From contig JADZFZ010000104.1 in NCBI GenBank assembly GCA_020854145.1, positions 1 to 48,074 on the forward strand: a DNA stretch of 48,074 nucleotides, given 5' to 3'. This stretch comes from Deltaproteobacteria bacterium. Its GTDB lineage: Bacteria > Myxococcota_A > Polyangia > Polyangiales > JADZFZ01. The position numbers and the translations under genes were made by a program. Position 1 is the stretch's first letter, and the number at the start of each line of letters is the position of its first letter. The notes beneath the pieces are model-generated. The model was not told the origin of the DNA and searched no databases. It saw nothing but the letters and a program-made list of their open reading frames with translations. Positions 36,163 to 44,771 of this stretch are shown here, piece by piece.

Positions 36163-37665
36163 TCAGCCCGGCGACTTCTCGGGCTTGCCGCCGAGCGCGC
36201 CCCAGAGCGGGAACGTGGCCGACGGCCCGTACTCGACGATGGGCAGCTCGTGAGCGGGTGACTCGAGAGGATCTCCGGCGACGGGCAGCGGGTCGAGCGC
36301 GCGCACGAGCGACCGCGTCAGCGGCGCGAACGCGGACTCGGGAACGAGGCGCGGTGCGGGTGCTGCAGGGTCGAAGAAGACGTGCCCGTCGCCCGCCGAG
36401 GCGAGCAGATCGTTGAGGACCTCGGGCGCGACGGCCGGGACGATGGTGAGCCCCGCCGGCGCGTACACGCGTCGGGCGCACTCGACGTAGAAGGTGCCGA
36501 TCGGCACGCCTTCGATGCCGTGGGGATCGACCAGGTAGACGGAGCCGTCCGCCACGGCCACACGCAACGCGCCGAGGGTCCTCGGCGGCAACGCGTAGAG
36601 GAGACGGAGCAGCCGTGCGCGCTCGTCGGGACCGACGACCGTGGCGACGACGCGCCGCCACGGGGCGGGCGATGGCGCGAGGCGCAACGTGAGGCCGACG
36701 GCGCCCTCGGCGAGCGACTCGGGAGTGCCCAGGCGCGTGGGATCTTCCGGTCCGAGGGCGAGGCCGGCGCGGACGAGCGCACGGATGGGCGCGAACGCCG
36801 GCAAGGGATCGACGATGTCGACGCGCCCGTCACCGCGGAAGAGGTGCAACGTCGTCGCGGGGAAGAGGCTCGCACACGACTCGAGCGGGATGGGGTGGCG
36901 GTAGCTCCGCTCGATGCCGACCCCGTCGCCGACCGGGACGAACACGGTCGTGCCGGGCGTGCTCGCGAGCAGGTGCACGATGCGGGGCGGCACGTCGCGA
37001 AGGCGCAGGAGGTACAGGCGGCGCGGCGCGTCCTCGAACGCGCTCTGCGCGGGCCACTCCGCGATGGCCGCCTGGCCCTCCACGCGCGACCGGAAGAGGT
37101 ACGCGAGAAGGCTCGGGCCGAGGCCTTGCTCGGCGGTGACGAGGACGTGCGACGGCGCGCGCTCGGCGGGAGTGGCGACGCGCGAGGGCGTGAGCCGGAG
37201 CACGAGGTTGCGGAAGGCGATCTCGCTCTCGATGTCGTACCGCTGCGAGAAGGAGTCGTGATAGAGCGCGAGCTCGCCCGGATCCGAGAGCACGCGATCG
37301 ACGTCGTAGCCGAGCGGCGACGCGGCATCGCGGTACTTCACGAAGTGCCTGCTGGTGCCGGTGAAGACGAGCCCGCCCGCCAAGCGCGCGAGGGCGCTCG
37401 CGCGGTCCATGCGGTAGCTCGACTCGGCCGCGAAGGTCACGACGGTCTCGCGCGTGCGCAGCGGCGTCAGCACCTGATAGACGGCGAGCCCGGCGAGCAG
37501 CTCGTCGAGCGAGCCGTCCTCGCCGTAGGCGCGGAAGAACGCCACGAGACGATCGAGCGACGGGAAGAGCACGGCGCCCTTCTGCCCGAGCGCGACGCCG
37601 CGCGCGTCCGGGGCGATGCCGGGCGTGCGGAAGCGAGACTGGCCGAGCGAGACCTGCTCGAGCAC
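36163..37665 (-). CDS. Uncharacterised MoxR-associated protein
   Basis: Co-directional; FEDAPRRLYLLRLRDVPPRIVHLLASTPGTTVFVPVGDGVGIERSYRHPIPLESCASLF resembles domains described with MoxR/VWA ternary systems, from memory. Confidence 0.7.
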   Translation of the reverse strand: MLEQVSLGQSRFRTPGIAPDARGVALGQKGAVLFPSLDRLVAFFRAYGEDGSLDELLAGLAVYQVLTPLRTRETVVTFAAESSYRMDRASALARLAGGLVFTGTSRHFVKYRDAASPLGYDVDRVLSDPGELALYHDSFSQRYDIESEIAFRNLVLRLTPSRVATPAERAPSHVLVTAEQGLGPSLLAYLFRSRVEGQAAIAEWPAQSAFEDAPRRLYLLRLRDVPPRIVHLLASTPGTTVFVPVGDGVGIERSYRHPIPLESCASLFPATTLHLFRGDGRVDIVDPLPAFAPIRALVRAGLALGPEDPTRLGTPESLAEGAVGLTLRLAPSPAPWRRVVATVVGPDERARLLRLLYALPPRTLGALRVAVADGSVYLVDPHGIEGVPIGTFYVECARRVYAPAGLTIVPAVAPEVLNDLLASAGDGHVFFDPAAPAPRLVPESAFAPLTRSLVRALDPLPVAGDPLESPAHELPIVEYGPSATFPLWGALGGKPEKSPG

Positions 37666-37685
37666 GGCTCAGGCGCTCCGGCGCG

Positions 37686-38327
37686 TCATGCGGAGGTCGA
37701 TTCCTGCGCGGGGGTCGTGACGGCGGGCGGCGCGACCTCGATGAGCGAGACCACCATCGACTCGAGCGCGCTCATGACGTCGTCCTTCGTGATGGTGCCG
37801 GCGTCGTCCACGACGATCTGCATCGCGAGGCCGTCGAGCACCGCGATCAGGATCCGCGGCAACACGGCGAGCGGGACGCGCGGTCGAAAGCCGAGCGCGA
37901 CGAGCTGGCTCACGATGTTGTCGCGCACCTGGTCGGCGGCGAACTGGTAGTACTCGGACAACACGGGTCGCAGCGCGGGCTCGTGCAGGCTCTGCGCGAG
38001 GAGGTTCGCCACCACGCGGAAGTCGTCTCCCCGCTCCTGTCGCACGCTCCAGAGCGCGTCGATCCCACGGCGCATCCGCTGATCGATCGTGCCCTCGCCG
38101 CGCCACGCCTCGAGGGTCCGCTCGGCGACCGCGTCGCAGGCCTGTCGGAGCACGGTCGCGATGAGCGCGTCTTTCGACGGGAAGTGATAGTGCACGGCGC
38201 CCTTCGACATCCCGGCCTCGCGCGCGATGTCCATCAGGCTCGTGTTCGCGTAGCCCTGGCGCGCGAGCACCCGCGTCGCGGCGGACACGATCGTGGCAAT
38301 CGACGTCTCGGACTTCTTGTAGCGCAT
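37686..38327 (-). CDS. TetR family transcriptional regulator
   Basis: MRYKKSETSIATIVSAATRVLARQGYANTSLMDIAREAGMSKGAVHYHFPSKDALIATVL; longer ORF to 40118 is an extension. Confidence 0.9.
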   Translation of the reverse strand: MRYKKSETSIATIVSAATRVLARQGYANTSLMDIAREAGMSKGAVHYHFPSKDALIATVLRQACDAVAERTLEAWRGEGTIDQRMRRGIDALWSVRQERGDDFRVVANLLAQSLHEPALRPVLSEYYQFAADQVRDNIVSQLVALGFRPRVPLAVLPRILIAVLDGLAMQIVVDDAGTITKDDVMSALESMVVSLIEVAPPAVTTPAQESTSA

Positions 38328-38381
38328 CGGCCCGCCGAGGATGCGCGACCCGCTCGTCGGAATCAACGCGCCGCTTGCGCA

Positions 38382-38411
38382 CGGCACGTCTGTTAGCCTG
38401 TCCTCGTGCCG
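38382..38411. promoter_or_regulatory. Inverted repeat in divergent intergenic region, possible regulator site
   Basis: CGGCACG-N16-CGTGCCG between TetR and the beta-helix lipoprotein gene. Confidence 0.3.
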
Positions 38412-41400
38412 GACGTGGGCGGTGCGGCTCGAGGGTGCGTCGTGCGAGCGTTGGCGCTCGCAGCCGTCGTCGCCTGCATGGGATGCGAGGACGCTGCGTT
38501 GGTGGGGATCGACGCGAGGGTCGACGACCAGGGCATCCAGGTGGATGCGACGACCCCCGATCTCGGCACGTCCGACGGCGGCGAGACCGACGGAGGGGCG
38601 CTCGACTCGGGCTCCGATGCAAGCGACGCCGAGCCTCCGCCGGAAGCTGGGCCCGACGCTCCGCCGAGCGACGCGAGCCTGCGTCCTCCGATCGAGTCGC
38701 CGAGCGTGCCCGCGCCACCGGAAGCCGCCACCGTCGATTGGCTCACGAGCACCGACTACGAGACCGCGGTCGCGGCGTCGCCGGTGATCGGTGCCGTCGA
38801 TCCGCCGTCCATGGGCCCGTGCGCACCGTGGCCCGAGGTGACGGAGACCGACGGGCTGGTGATCTGCGAGCCGTTCCCGGGCGGTCGCGATTCGTGCCTC
38901 GGCGCGGAGTCTGCCCATTTTCCCGGAGAATCGGCCTGCTCCACCGTGGGGACGGCATGCCCCGCGTCCGGGCGGTGGGCCGACGTGACGGCCGGAGGCG
39001 CGACGGTGGTGTTCGTCCGTCGAGGCGCTGCGGGCGGCAACGGGACCGAGGCGAGTCCCTACGGCACCATCGCCGCGGCGCTCGCGTCTCTGGGCACGGC
39101 GTCGCCGGCGGTGGTCGCGCTCGACGGCGCGACGTTCGCGGAGTCGATCGAGCTGCCGCCGGGGGTGACGTTGTGGGGCGCGTGCCCCGCGCAGACGATC
39201 ATCGCGCCACCCGCCGGCATGCGCGCCGTGCACCTGCTCTCCGGCTCCGGCGGGTTGAGGAACCTGACGGTCTCGCAGGGCACGACCGACGAGGCCGTCG
39301 TCGCGGAGAGTGGCTCGTCGCTCACGCTCGATGCGGTGGTGGTGCGCGGCGGCGGCCACCAGATCGTCGCCCACGGAGGCAGCGTGCTGGGCACGAACGT
39401 GATCGCGCGCGACGCGGTCCGCGCCAGCGATGCCGCGCAAGGAACCGCGATCGTGGCCCGCGAAGGGGGCACCGTCGCGCTGACGCGGGCTGCGCTGACG
39501 TCGGCCGCACGACACGCCGTGGCGCTCGGCCGCGGGTCGGTGACGTTGACCGACGTGTCCATCCTTCGCACGGGTGCCGAGGGCATCTACGTGGGCGACT
39601 TCTCGGTCGTCGACTCGGTGCTGACCGCGAGGCGGGTCGTGATCGAGGAGACGGGCTTGGGGGCGTTGTTCAGCAACTCCGGCGGCCTGACGTTCGACCT
39701 CGATCGTGTGGTCGTGCGCGACTGCAACGGTGGATTCTTCATCCTCTCGGGCGCCGGGCCGTCGGTCGTCCTGAGCCGCATCCTCATCGAGGACACGCCA
39801 GGCGGGATCGGGCTCGCGATGCCCACGCGGTTGACCGACGTCGTGATGCGCGATGTCGACGGCGCGTGCCTCGGAGCGTGGAACACGTTCGACTACGAGC
39901 TCACCCGGCTCCGCTTCGAGCGCTGCAGCCAGTTCGGCATCAGGACGTGGGAGCTGTCGCGGATGATCGCCAACGACGTCGACGTGCGCGACGTGGGGAG
40001 CGCAAGCGTTCGTGGTGCGGCGATCGAGGTGACGCAGGGGCCCGATGCGACCGGCGGTTCCTTGAGGCTGCGCGATGCGCACGTCTCGGGCACGCACGGC
40101 GTGGGCGTCGACATCCATACGCCCCTTGCGGACGCGACGCTCACCGACGTCGTCGTCGAGGGCACGAGGTCCGGCCCGATGAACGAGGGCTACGGCATAC
40201 GGGCCAGCGACGGGGCCGAGCTCACGCTCGATGGAGTGTCCGTCATCGACAGCGAGCGCGCTGGTGTGGCCGCCGGCAACGCCTCGGTCGAAGCCCCGTT
40301 ACCGGGTCGACCGCTCGGCGCGGTGTCCCTCACGAACGTCGCGATTCACGCACGGGCCTCGGCTACGACGGGCGCGCGTGCGTGCATCGTGGCCGCCGAC
40401 GGCGCGCATGTGAGCGGTGAAGGCGTCGTGTGCACCGAAGCCAGCGGCACGGCGATCTCGGTGATGGGAGATGGGAGCCAGCTGGAGCTCGACGACCTCG
40501 TCGTCACCGACGTCGGCCGACCCGGTGATGGGGAGCCGGGCGTCGCGGTGCGGGTCGAGTCAGGCGCTGCCGCGACGTTGCGGCGAACGGCGTGGGCACG
40601 AGTGTCGGACCTGGGATTGCTCGCTCGCGACGACGCAGTCGTGACGATCGAGGACGCGACGCTGAGCCGTCCGGGCGCGGAGCCCGGTGACGAAGGAGGG
40701 CGAGGCATCTGGGTGCGCGAAGGTTCGGTCGTGACCGTGGAGCGTTTGGCGACCGAGACGTGGCCACGCGCTGCGCTCGACGCGGAAGGCGGCGGCGTCG
40801 AGCTGATCGCGACCGACGTGGAGGTGCTGGCGGGAAACCCGATGGCCACGGGCGCCGCGTTCTTCGCGCACGCCGGTGCGACGCTGAACCTCACGGCGGG
40901 TGCGGTGAGGAGCTGGCGCGAAGCCGCGCTCCGGGCGAGCGGTCCGGGCACGGACGTCGTGATCGACGGTCTGATCGCGGAAGGGACCGGAGTCGGGCCG
41001 GCGCTCTTCGGCTACGGGGTCTTCGCGACCGATGCGGCGCGCATCACCGGCGGCCGCGTTCGTGTCGCGGGCGCGCGCGGGCTTGCCGTCGGGACCTTCG
41101 GCGCGGAGGCCACGCTGGTGCTGGGAGACGTGGACGTGGATGGCGTGGAACAGCCGCTGCCGGGTGATCCGGCGGCGACGGGGATCGGTGCGTACGGCGG
41201 AGGCGACGTGAGGGTGACGCGCTTCTTGGTCGAAGGCGCGCAGACGGCGGGCGCACACCTCGTCGCGGGCTCGGTGCTGGAGCTCTCGTCCGGGCGGATC
41301 GGGACCACGCCCGTAGGCATCGCGGTGCCCGAAGGGTCGCCGCTCGAGTCGGTGCTGTTCGATGTGGAGTTCCGCGACTGCGGCACGGATGTGCTCGTCG

Positions 41401-41432
41401 GATCGGTCCCGCAGCCGCGCCGCCCCGACTAG
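38406..41432 (+). CDS. Large lipoprotein with right-handed parallel beta-helix repeats
   Basis: ALAAVVACMGCEDA lipobox; GTEASPYGTIAAALASLGTASPAVVALDGATFAESIELPPGVTLWGACP; long run of VTLTDVSI.../LRDAHVSG... beta-helix-like units. Confidence 0.8.
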   Translation: MPDVGGAARGCVVRALALAAVVACMGCEDAALVGIDARVDDQGIQVDATTPDLGTSDGGETDGGALDSGSDASDAEPPPEAGPDAPPSDASLRPPIESPSVPAPPEAATVDWLTSTDYETAVAASPVIGAVDPPSMGPCAPWPEVTETDGLVICEPFPGGRDSCLGAESAHFPGESACSTVGTACPASGRWADVTAGGATVVFVRRGAAGGNGTEASPYGTIAAALASLGTASPAVVALDGATFAESIELPPGVTLWGACPAQTIIAPPAGMRAVHLLSGSGGLRNLTVSQGTTDEAVVAESGSSLTLDAVVVRGGGHQIVAHGGSVLGTNVIARDAVRASDAAQGTAIVAREGGTVALTRAALTSAARHAVALGRGSVTLTDVSILRTGAEGIYVGDFSVVDSVLTARRVVIEETGLGALFSNSGGLTFDLDRVVVRDCNGGFFILSGAGPSVVLSRILIEDTPGGIGLAMPTRLTDVVMRDVDGACLGAWNTFDYELTRLRFERCSQFGIRTWELSRMIANDVDVRDVGSASVRGAAIEVTQGPDATGGSLRLRDAHVSGTHGVGVDIHTPLADATLTDVVVEGTRSGPMNEGYGIRASDGAELTLDGVSVIDSERAGVAAGNASVEAPLPGRPLGAVSLTNVAIHARASATTGARACIVAADGAHVSGEGVVCTEASGTAISVMGDGSQLELDDLVVTDVGRPGDGEPGVAVRVESGAAATLRRTAWARVSDLGLLARDDAVVTIEDATLSRPGAEPGDEGGRGIWVREGSVVTVERLATETWPRAALDAEGGGVELIATDVEVLAGNPMATGAAFFAHAGATLNLTAGAVRSWREAALRASGPGTDVVIDGLIAEGTGVGPALFGYGVFATDAARITGGRVRVAGARGLAVGTFGAEATLVLGDVDVDGVEQPLPGDPAATGIGAYGGGDVRVTRFLVEGAQTAGAHLVAGSVLELSSGRIGTTPVGIAVPEGSPLESVLFDVEFRDCGTDVLVGSVPQPRRPD

Positions 41433-42100
41433 CGGGTCGTCTCTTCGTCGGCGGCCGCGACCGGAGGCTCGGAGCTCGGGTTCTCGGCGCTCACCTTCGC
41501 CCCGGGCTCGGCCGTCGGAGTCGCCGGAGGCTCGTCTCTCGTCGCGTCTGCGTCCTTCGCGGAGGCGGCAGAGTCGGCTCCCGAGCTCTCGGTCGCAGGG
41601 CTCGGGACCGACGTGGGCGCCGGAGCAGGCTCGGCCGCGACCGCCGGCGCGGGACGCGGCTTGCGCGGGTGCTTGGCCATCACGCGCAACGCCTCTTCGA
41701 GCGTCTGGGCGAGCCAGTCCTGATCCTTGCGGTTGTGCACCGTCACGAAGACCTGCTTGTCCGGCAGGTCGTGCTCGTGGACGACGCCCCACGGCGCGCG
41801 CAGCTCGTAGTGAACGGACTCGGCTTCGAGCGCGTGGGTGGCAGGCTCCTCCGCGAACGGCCAGCGTCGCTCGAGCGGAGTGCGCACTGCCCGCAACATC
41901 CCCTCGACCTGCTCGCGGCTCATGTCCGCTTCGAGGGCGCCCGTGAGCTCCGGCGTGTCCTCCGGGCTCGATTGCAGGCAGAAGTAGAACGTCCCGTCCG
42001 CCTCCAGGCGCAGGCCGATCGCTTCGCGCGTCGCGCGGTTTCCCGTCGCCCTCCCGTCCGTCCAGACGGGCTCCGTCGCTCCCTTTGTTGCCGATGCCAT
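41429..42100 (-). CDS. Hypothetical protein
   Basis: MASATKGATEPVWTDGRATGNRATREAIGLRLEADGTFYFCLQSSPEDTPEL; Pro/Ala/Glu-rich C-terminus. Confidence 0.55.
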   Translation of the reverse strand: MASATKGATEPVWTDGRATGNRATREAIGLRLEADGTFYFCLQSSPEDTPELTGALEADMSREQVEGMLRAVRTPLERRWPFAEEPATHALEAESVHYELRAPWGVVHEHDLPDKQVFVTVHNRKDQDWLAQTLEEALRVMAKHPRKPRPAPAVAAEPAPAPTSVPSPATESSGADSAASAKDADATRDEPPATPTAEPGAKVSAENPSSEPPVAAADEETTR

Positions 42101-42130
42101 GCTCCCCTGCCGGCGCCCATTCTATGCCGG

Positions 42131-44572
42131 TCACACGCCGGCTGCGGTGGCGATCGCGTCGGCACGCGTGCGCACGGCACGGGTAGCCTCTTCGAGCTCC
42201 GGCGTCCCGCGGATCGTCGCGAGCGCGGGACACCCTTCGATCCACTCCAGATCCGCGAGCCCTCGATCGACCGCCCGCGCCAGGGCACGCAACGCCCGCG
42301 GCACATCGCTCGTCAGGGCCTGGACCTCCGCCAGCGCTTGGGCGAGAACGAGGCGGAAGCGCGGGCTCGTCTCGAGCTCCAGCTCGGCGATCCACGGCTG
42401 CTCCGTCGCCGACGGGTCGCCGAGCACCGAGCGCGCGTAGACGTCGAGCAGGCGCGCGATCGGCGAGTCGTTGGTACGCAGGATCGCGTGCACGCTGCGA
42501 ACCTCGTCCGACCGGCCTCGCCAAGCGGCCACGCGGAGGCGGATGGGCAGTGACAGCGTGCCGTCCGGGTCCACGACGCCGGCCATGGTCTGCTCGTAGT
42601 CGGTCCACCTGCCCGCGAGCGCATGGCTGCGCGCGATCTGAATCGTCGCGAACGGTGCGATGGGCTCGAGGTCGCGCGCGAGCACCAAGTGCTTCATCCC
42701 CGCACGGTGGCGACCGGCCTCCACGAGCAACATGCCGAGGTACGCGTGCGCCGCTGCGTAGTTGGGCGCGATGGCCAGCGCCCGCGCGAGGGCGCGGGCA
42801 GCCTCGGCGAGCTCCGCGCGCTGGACGTGTTGCACCGCGCACGCGAGCTGTGTCTCCGGAAAATCCCCGGCGAGCGCGAGCGCTCGATCGATCGCCGCGG
42901 CGGCGGTCTCGGCCGGGCTCGAGTCGCTCGCAGCGGACCCTCGCGCGAGGAACCACCCGCGCGCCGCGGCGAGCGCGTAGGCGGCGATGGCCGGTCGATA
43001 CGTCGGCGCCTGCTGCAGGCACTCGTCGAGCAGGTCCATGGCGCCGCCGACTCCCGTGAACTTGCCGGTCGTCAACGCGTGACGTGCGCGCAGGTAGCAC
43101 TCCACCACGGGCCCGGGCGCCTCGTCGCGCTCCACGCCGAGGGCGAGCGACACGCGCATCGCTTCGGCGATCCGACGGCTCATGGCGTCTTGCGCCCCGA
43201 GCACGTCGCGGAGCTGCGACTCGAAGCGCTCGCTCGCGAGCACCGCGCCGGTTGCGACGTCGATCAGACGCGCGGCCACACGCAGCGACGCCTCCCCGGC
43301 GTCCCCGCTCTCGGCGCCGACCGTCACCCGGCAGTGGACCGTGCCATCGACGACGGCGTGGACGCCGAGCTCGGTGCCCACGCGCCTCGGGTCCCGATCG
43401 CCTCCGAAGCGCGACGCGACGCCGCTCGCGAGGACGCGCATCCCACGTGTACGCGAGAGCGCGTCGATGACCTCGTCCGCGAGAGTCTCTCCGAGGTGCG
43501 CGAGCTCCGCCGGACCGTGGTATCGGAACGGGAGCACGGCGAGCGAGCGGCGGGTCCCGAGGCTGCCGGAGTCAGAGGTCGGCGAGGAGGGCGTCCGCGG
43601 ATGGAGGAGCGCTCCACCTCCAGGTGGAGTGCGCATGTCGGCGATCGTGGGTTGCGCGATCTCGATCGAGCCGGCGGCGTGCCGCACGAGCCACGCGCGG
43701 AGTGCGGTCGCGATCTCGGTCATCGACTGGGGGCGATCTTCGGGGCTGCGTGCGAGGCACCCGTGGACGAGGCTCGAGAGCTCGTCGTCGATCGGCGCGC
43801 GCGTCTTGAGCTCCGGCGCGTCGCGGTCGAGCCGTGCGAGCGCCGTCGCGATGGCCGTGGACTCGAGGAACGGATAGGTGCCGCTCAGCATCTCGTAGAG
43901 CACGAGGCCGAATGCGTAGACGTCGGTGCGACCGTCTCCCGCGAGCCCGCGCACCTGCTCCGGCGCCATGTAGAGGAGCGTTCCCATGGTGCCCGTCGTG
44001 CGGGACATCCCCGTCGCGTCGGCGAGGCTCTTGGCGATCCCGAAGTCCGTCAGGAGCACGCGCTGGTCGTTGGCGACGAGCACGTTCGCCGGCTTCAGGT
44101 CGCGGTGCACGATGCCCGCTGCGTGGGCGGCGGCGAGCCCTTCGGCGATCCCGATCGCGAGCGATATCGCACGCGCCGGCGCGAGGGCCTTCTCGCGCTC
44201 GAGCACCGCTTCGAGGTCGGTCCCCTCGACCAGCTCCATCGTCAGGAAGTGGCGTCCGCGCCACTCGCCCACGTCGTGCGTCCGCGCGACGTTGGGGTGG
44301 GTGACCCGCCGCGCGAGCCGCACCTCGCGGCGCAAGCGTTCCACGGTCGACGGCTGCGGCGCGTCGCCGAGGTCGACGACCTTGATCGCGACCGCCTCTC
44401 CGAGCAGCTCGTCCCTCGCCTTGTAGACGGCCCCCATCCCGCCGCGGCCGATCAGGCGTTCGATGCGATAACGATCCGCGAACAAGCCGGACGCGTCCTC
44501 GACGCCTGCGACCCGACCCCCGCCCTCCGCGTCGAGCGTGTCGGCGTCGAGAGCGCGCCCATCTCGCGTCAT
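42131..44572 (-). CDS. Serine/threonine protein kinase with TolB-like and TPR regions
   Basis: YRIERLIGRGGMGAVYKARDELLGEAVAIKVV, VHRDLKPANVLVANDQRVLLTDFGIAKS, MAPEQVRG; RSLAVLPFRYHG...TLADEVIDALSRTRGMRVLA; C-terminal TPRs. Confidence 0.9.
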   Translation of the reverse strand: MTRDGRALDADTLDAEGGGRVAGVEDASGLFADRYRIERLIGRGGMGAVYKARDELLGEAVAIKVVDLGDAPQPSTVERLRREVRLARRVTHPNVARTHDVGEWRGRHFLTMELVEGTDLEAVLEREKALAPARAISLAIGIAEGLAAAHAAGIVHRDLKPANVLVANDQRVLLTDFGIAKSLADATGMSRTTGTMGTLLYMAPEQVRGLAGDGRTDVYAFGLVLYEMLSGTYPFLESTAIATALARLDRDAPELKTRAPIDDELSSLVHGCLARSPEDRPQSMTEIATALRAWLVRHAAGSIEIAQPTIADMRTPPGGGALLHPRTPSSPTSDSGSLGTRRSLAVLPFRYHGPAELAHLGETLADEVIDALSRTRGMRVLASGVASRFGGDRDPRRVGTELGVHAVVDGTVHCRVTVGAESGDAGEASLRVAARLIDVATGAVLASERFESQLRDVLGAQDAMSRRIAEAMRVSLALGVERDEAPGPVVECYLRARHALTTGKFTGVGGAMDLLDECLQQAPTYRPAIAAYALAAARGWFLARGSAASDSSPAETAAAAIDRALALAGDFPETQLACAVQHVQRAELAEAARALARALAIAPNYAAAHAYLGMLLVEAGRHRAGMKHLVLARDLEPIAPFATIQIARSHALAGRWTDYEQTMAGVVDPDGTLSLPIRLRVAAWRGRSDEVRSVHAILRTNDSPIARLLDVYARSVLGDPSATEQPWIAELELETSPRFRLVLAQALAEVQALTSDVPRALRALARAVDRGLADLEWIEGCPALATIRGTPELEEATRAVRTRADAIATAAGV

Positions 44573-44771
44573 CCCGACGGCAGTCTACCGCGATCGGGAC
44601 CTCCGGCGGGCGGGCGTGCTCGTCCATCCCGCATGCTTCCGGAGCCAGTCCGAGCTCGAGCGCACCTTCCCCAGTCCGTTCGTCCACTGCCCTCGCAAGC
44701 TCGGAGCTCGGGCATCGAACGCCGAGACGAGTCGAACCGGTCGGCGATCCGGTGCTATCCGTCGCCCGCAC

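Noticed and set aside
34871-36661. Upstream extension of the MoxR ORF
   Set aside because: Out-of-frame shadow of the two associated genes; the ATPase starts naturally at 34870 with ATGA overlap
38328-40118. Upstream extension of the TetR ORF
   Set aside because: Antisense to the beta-helix gene; HTH begins naturally at the ATG at 38327
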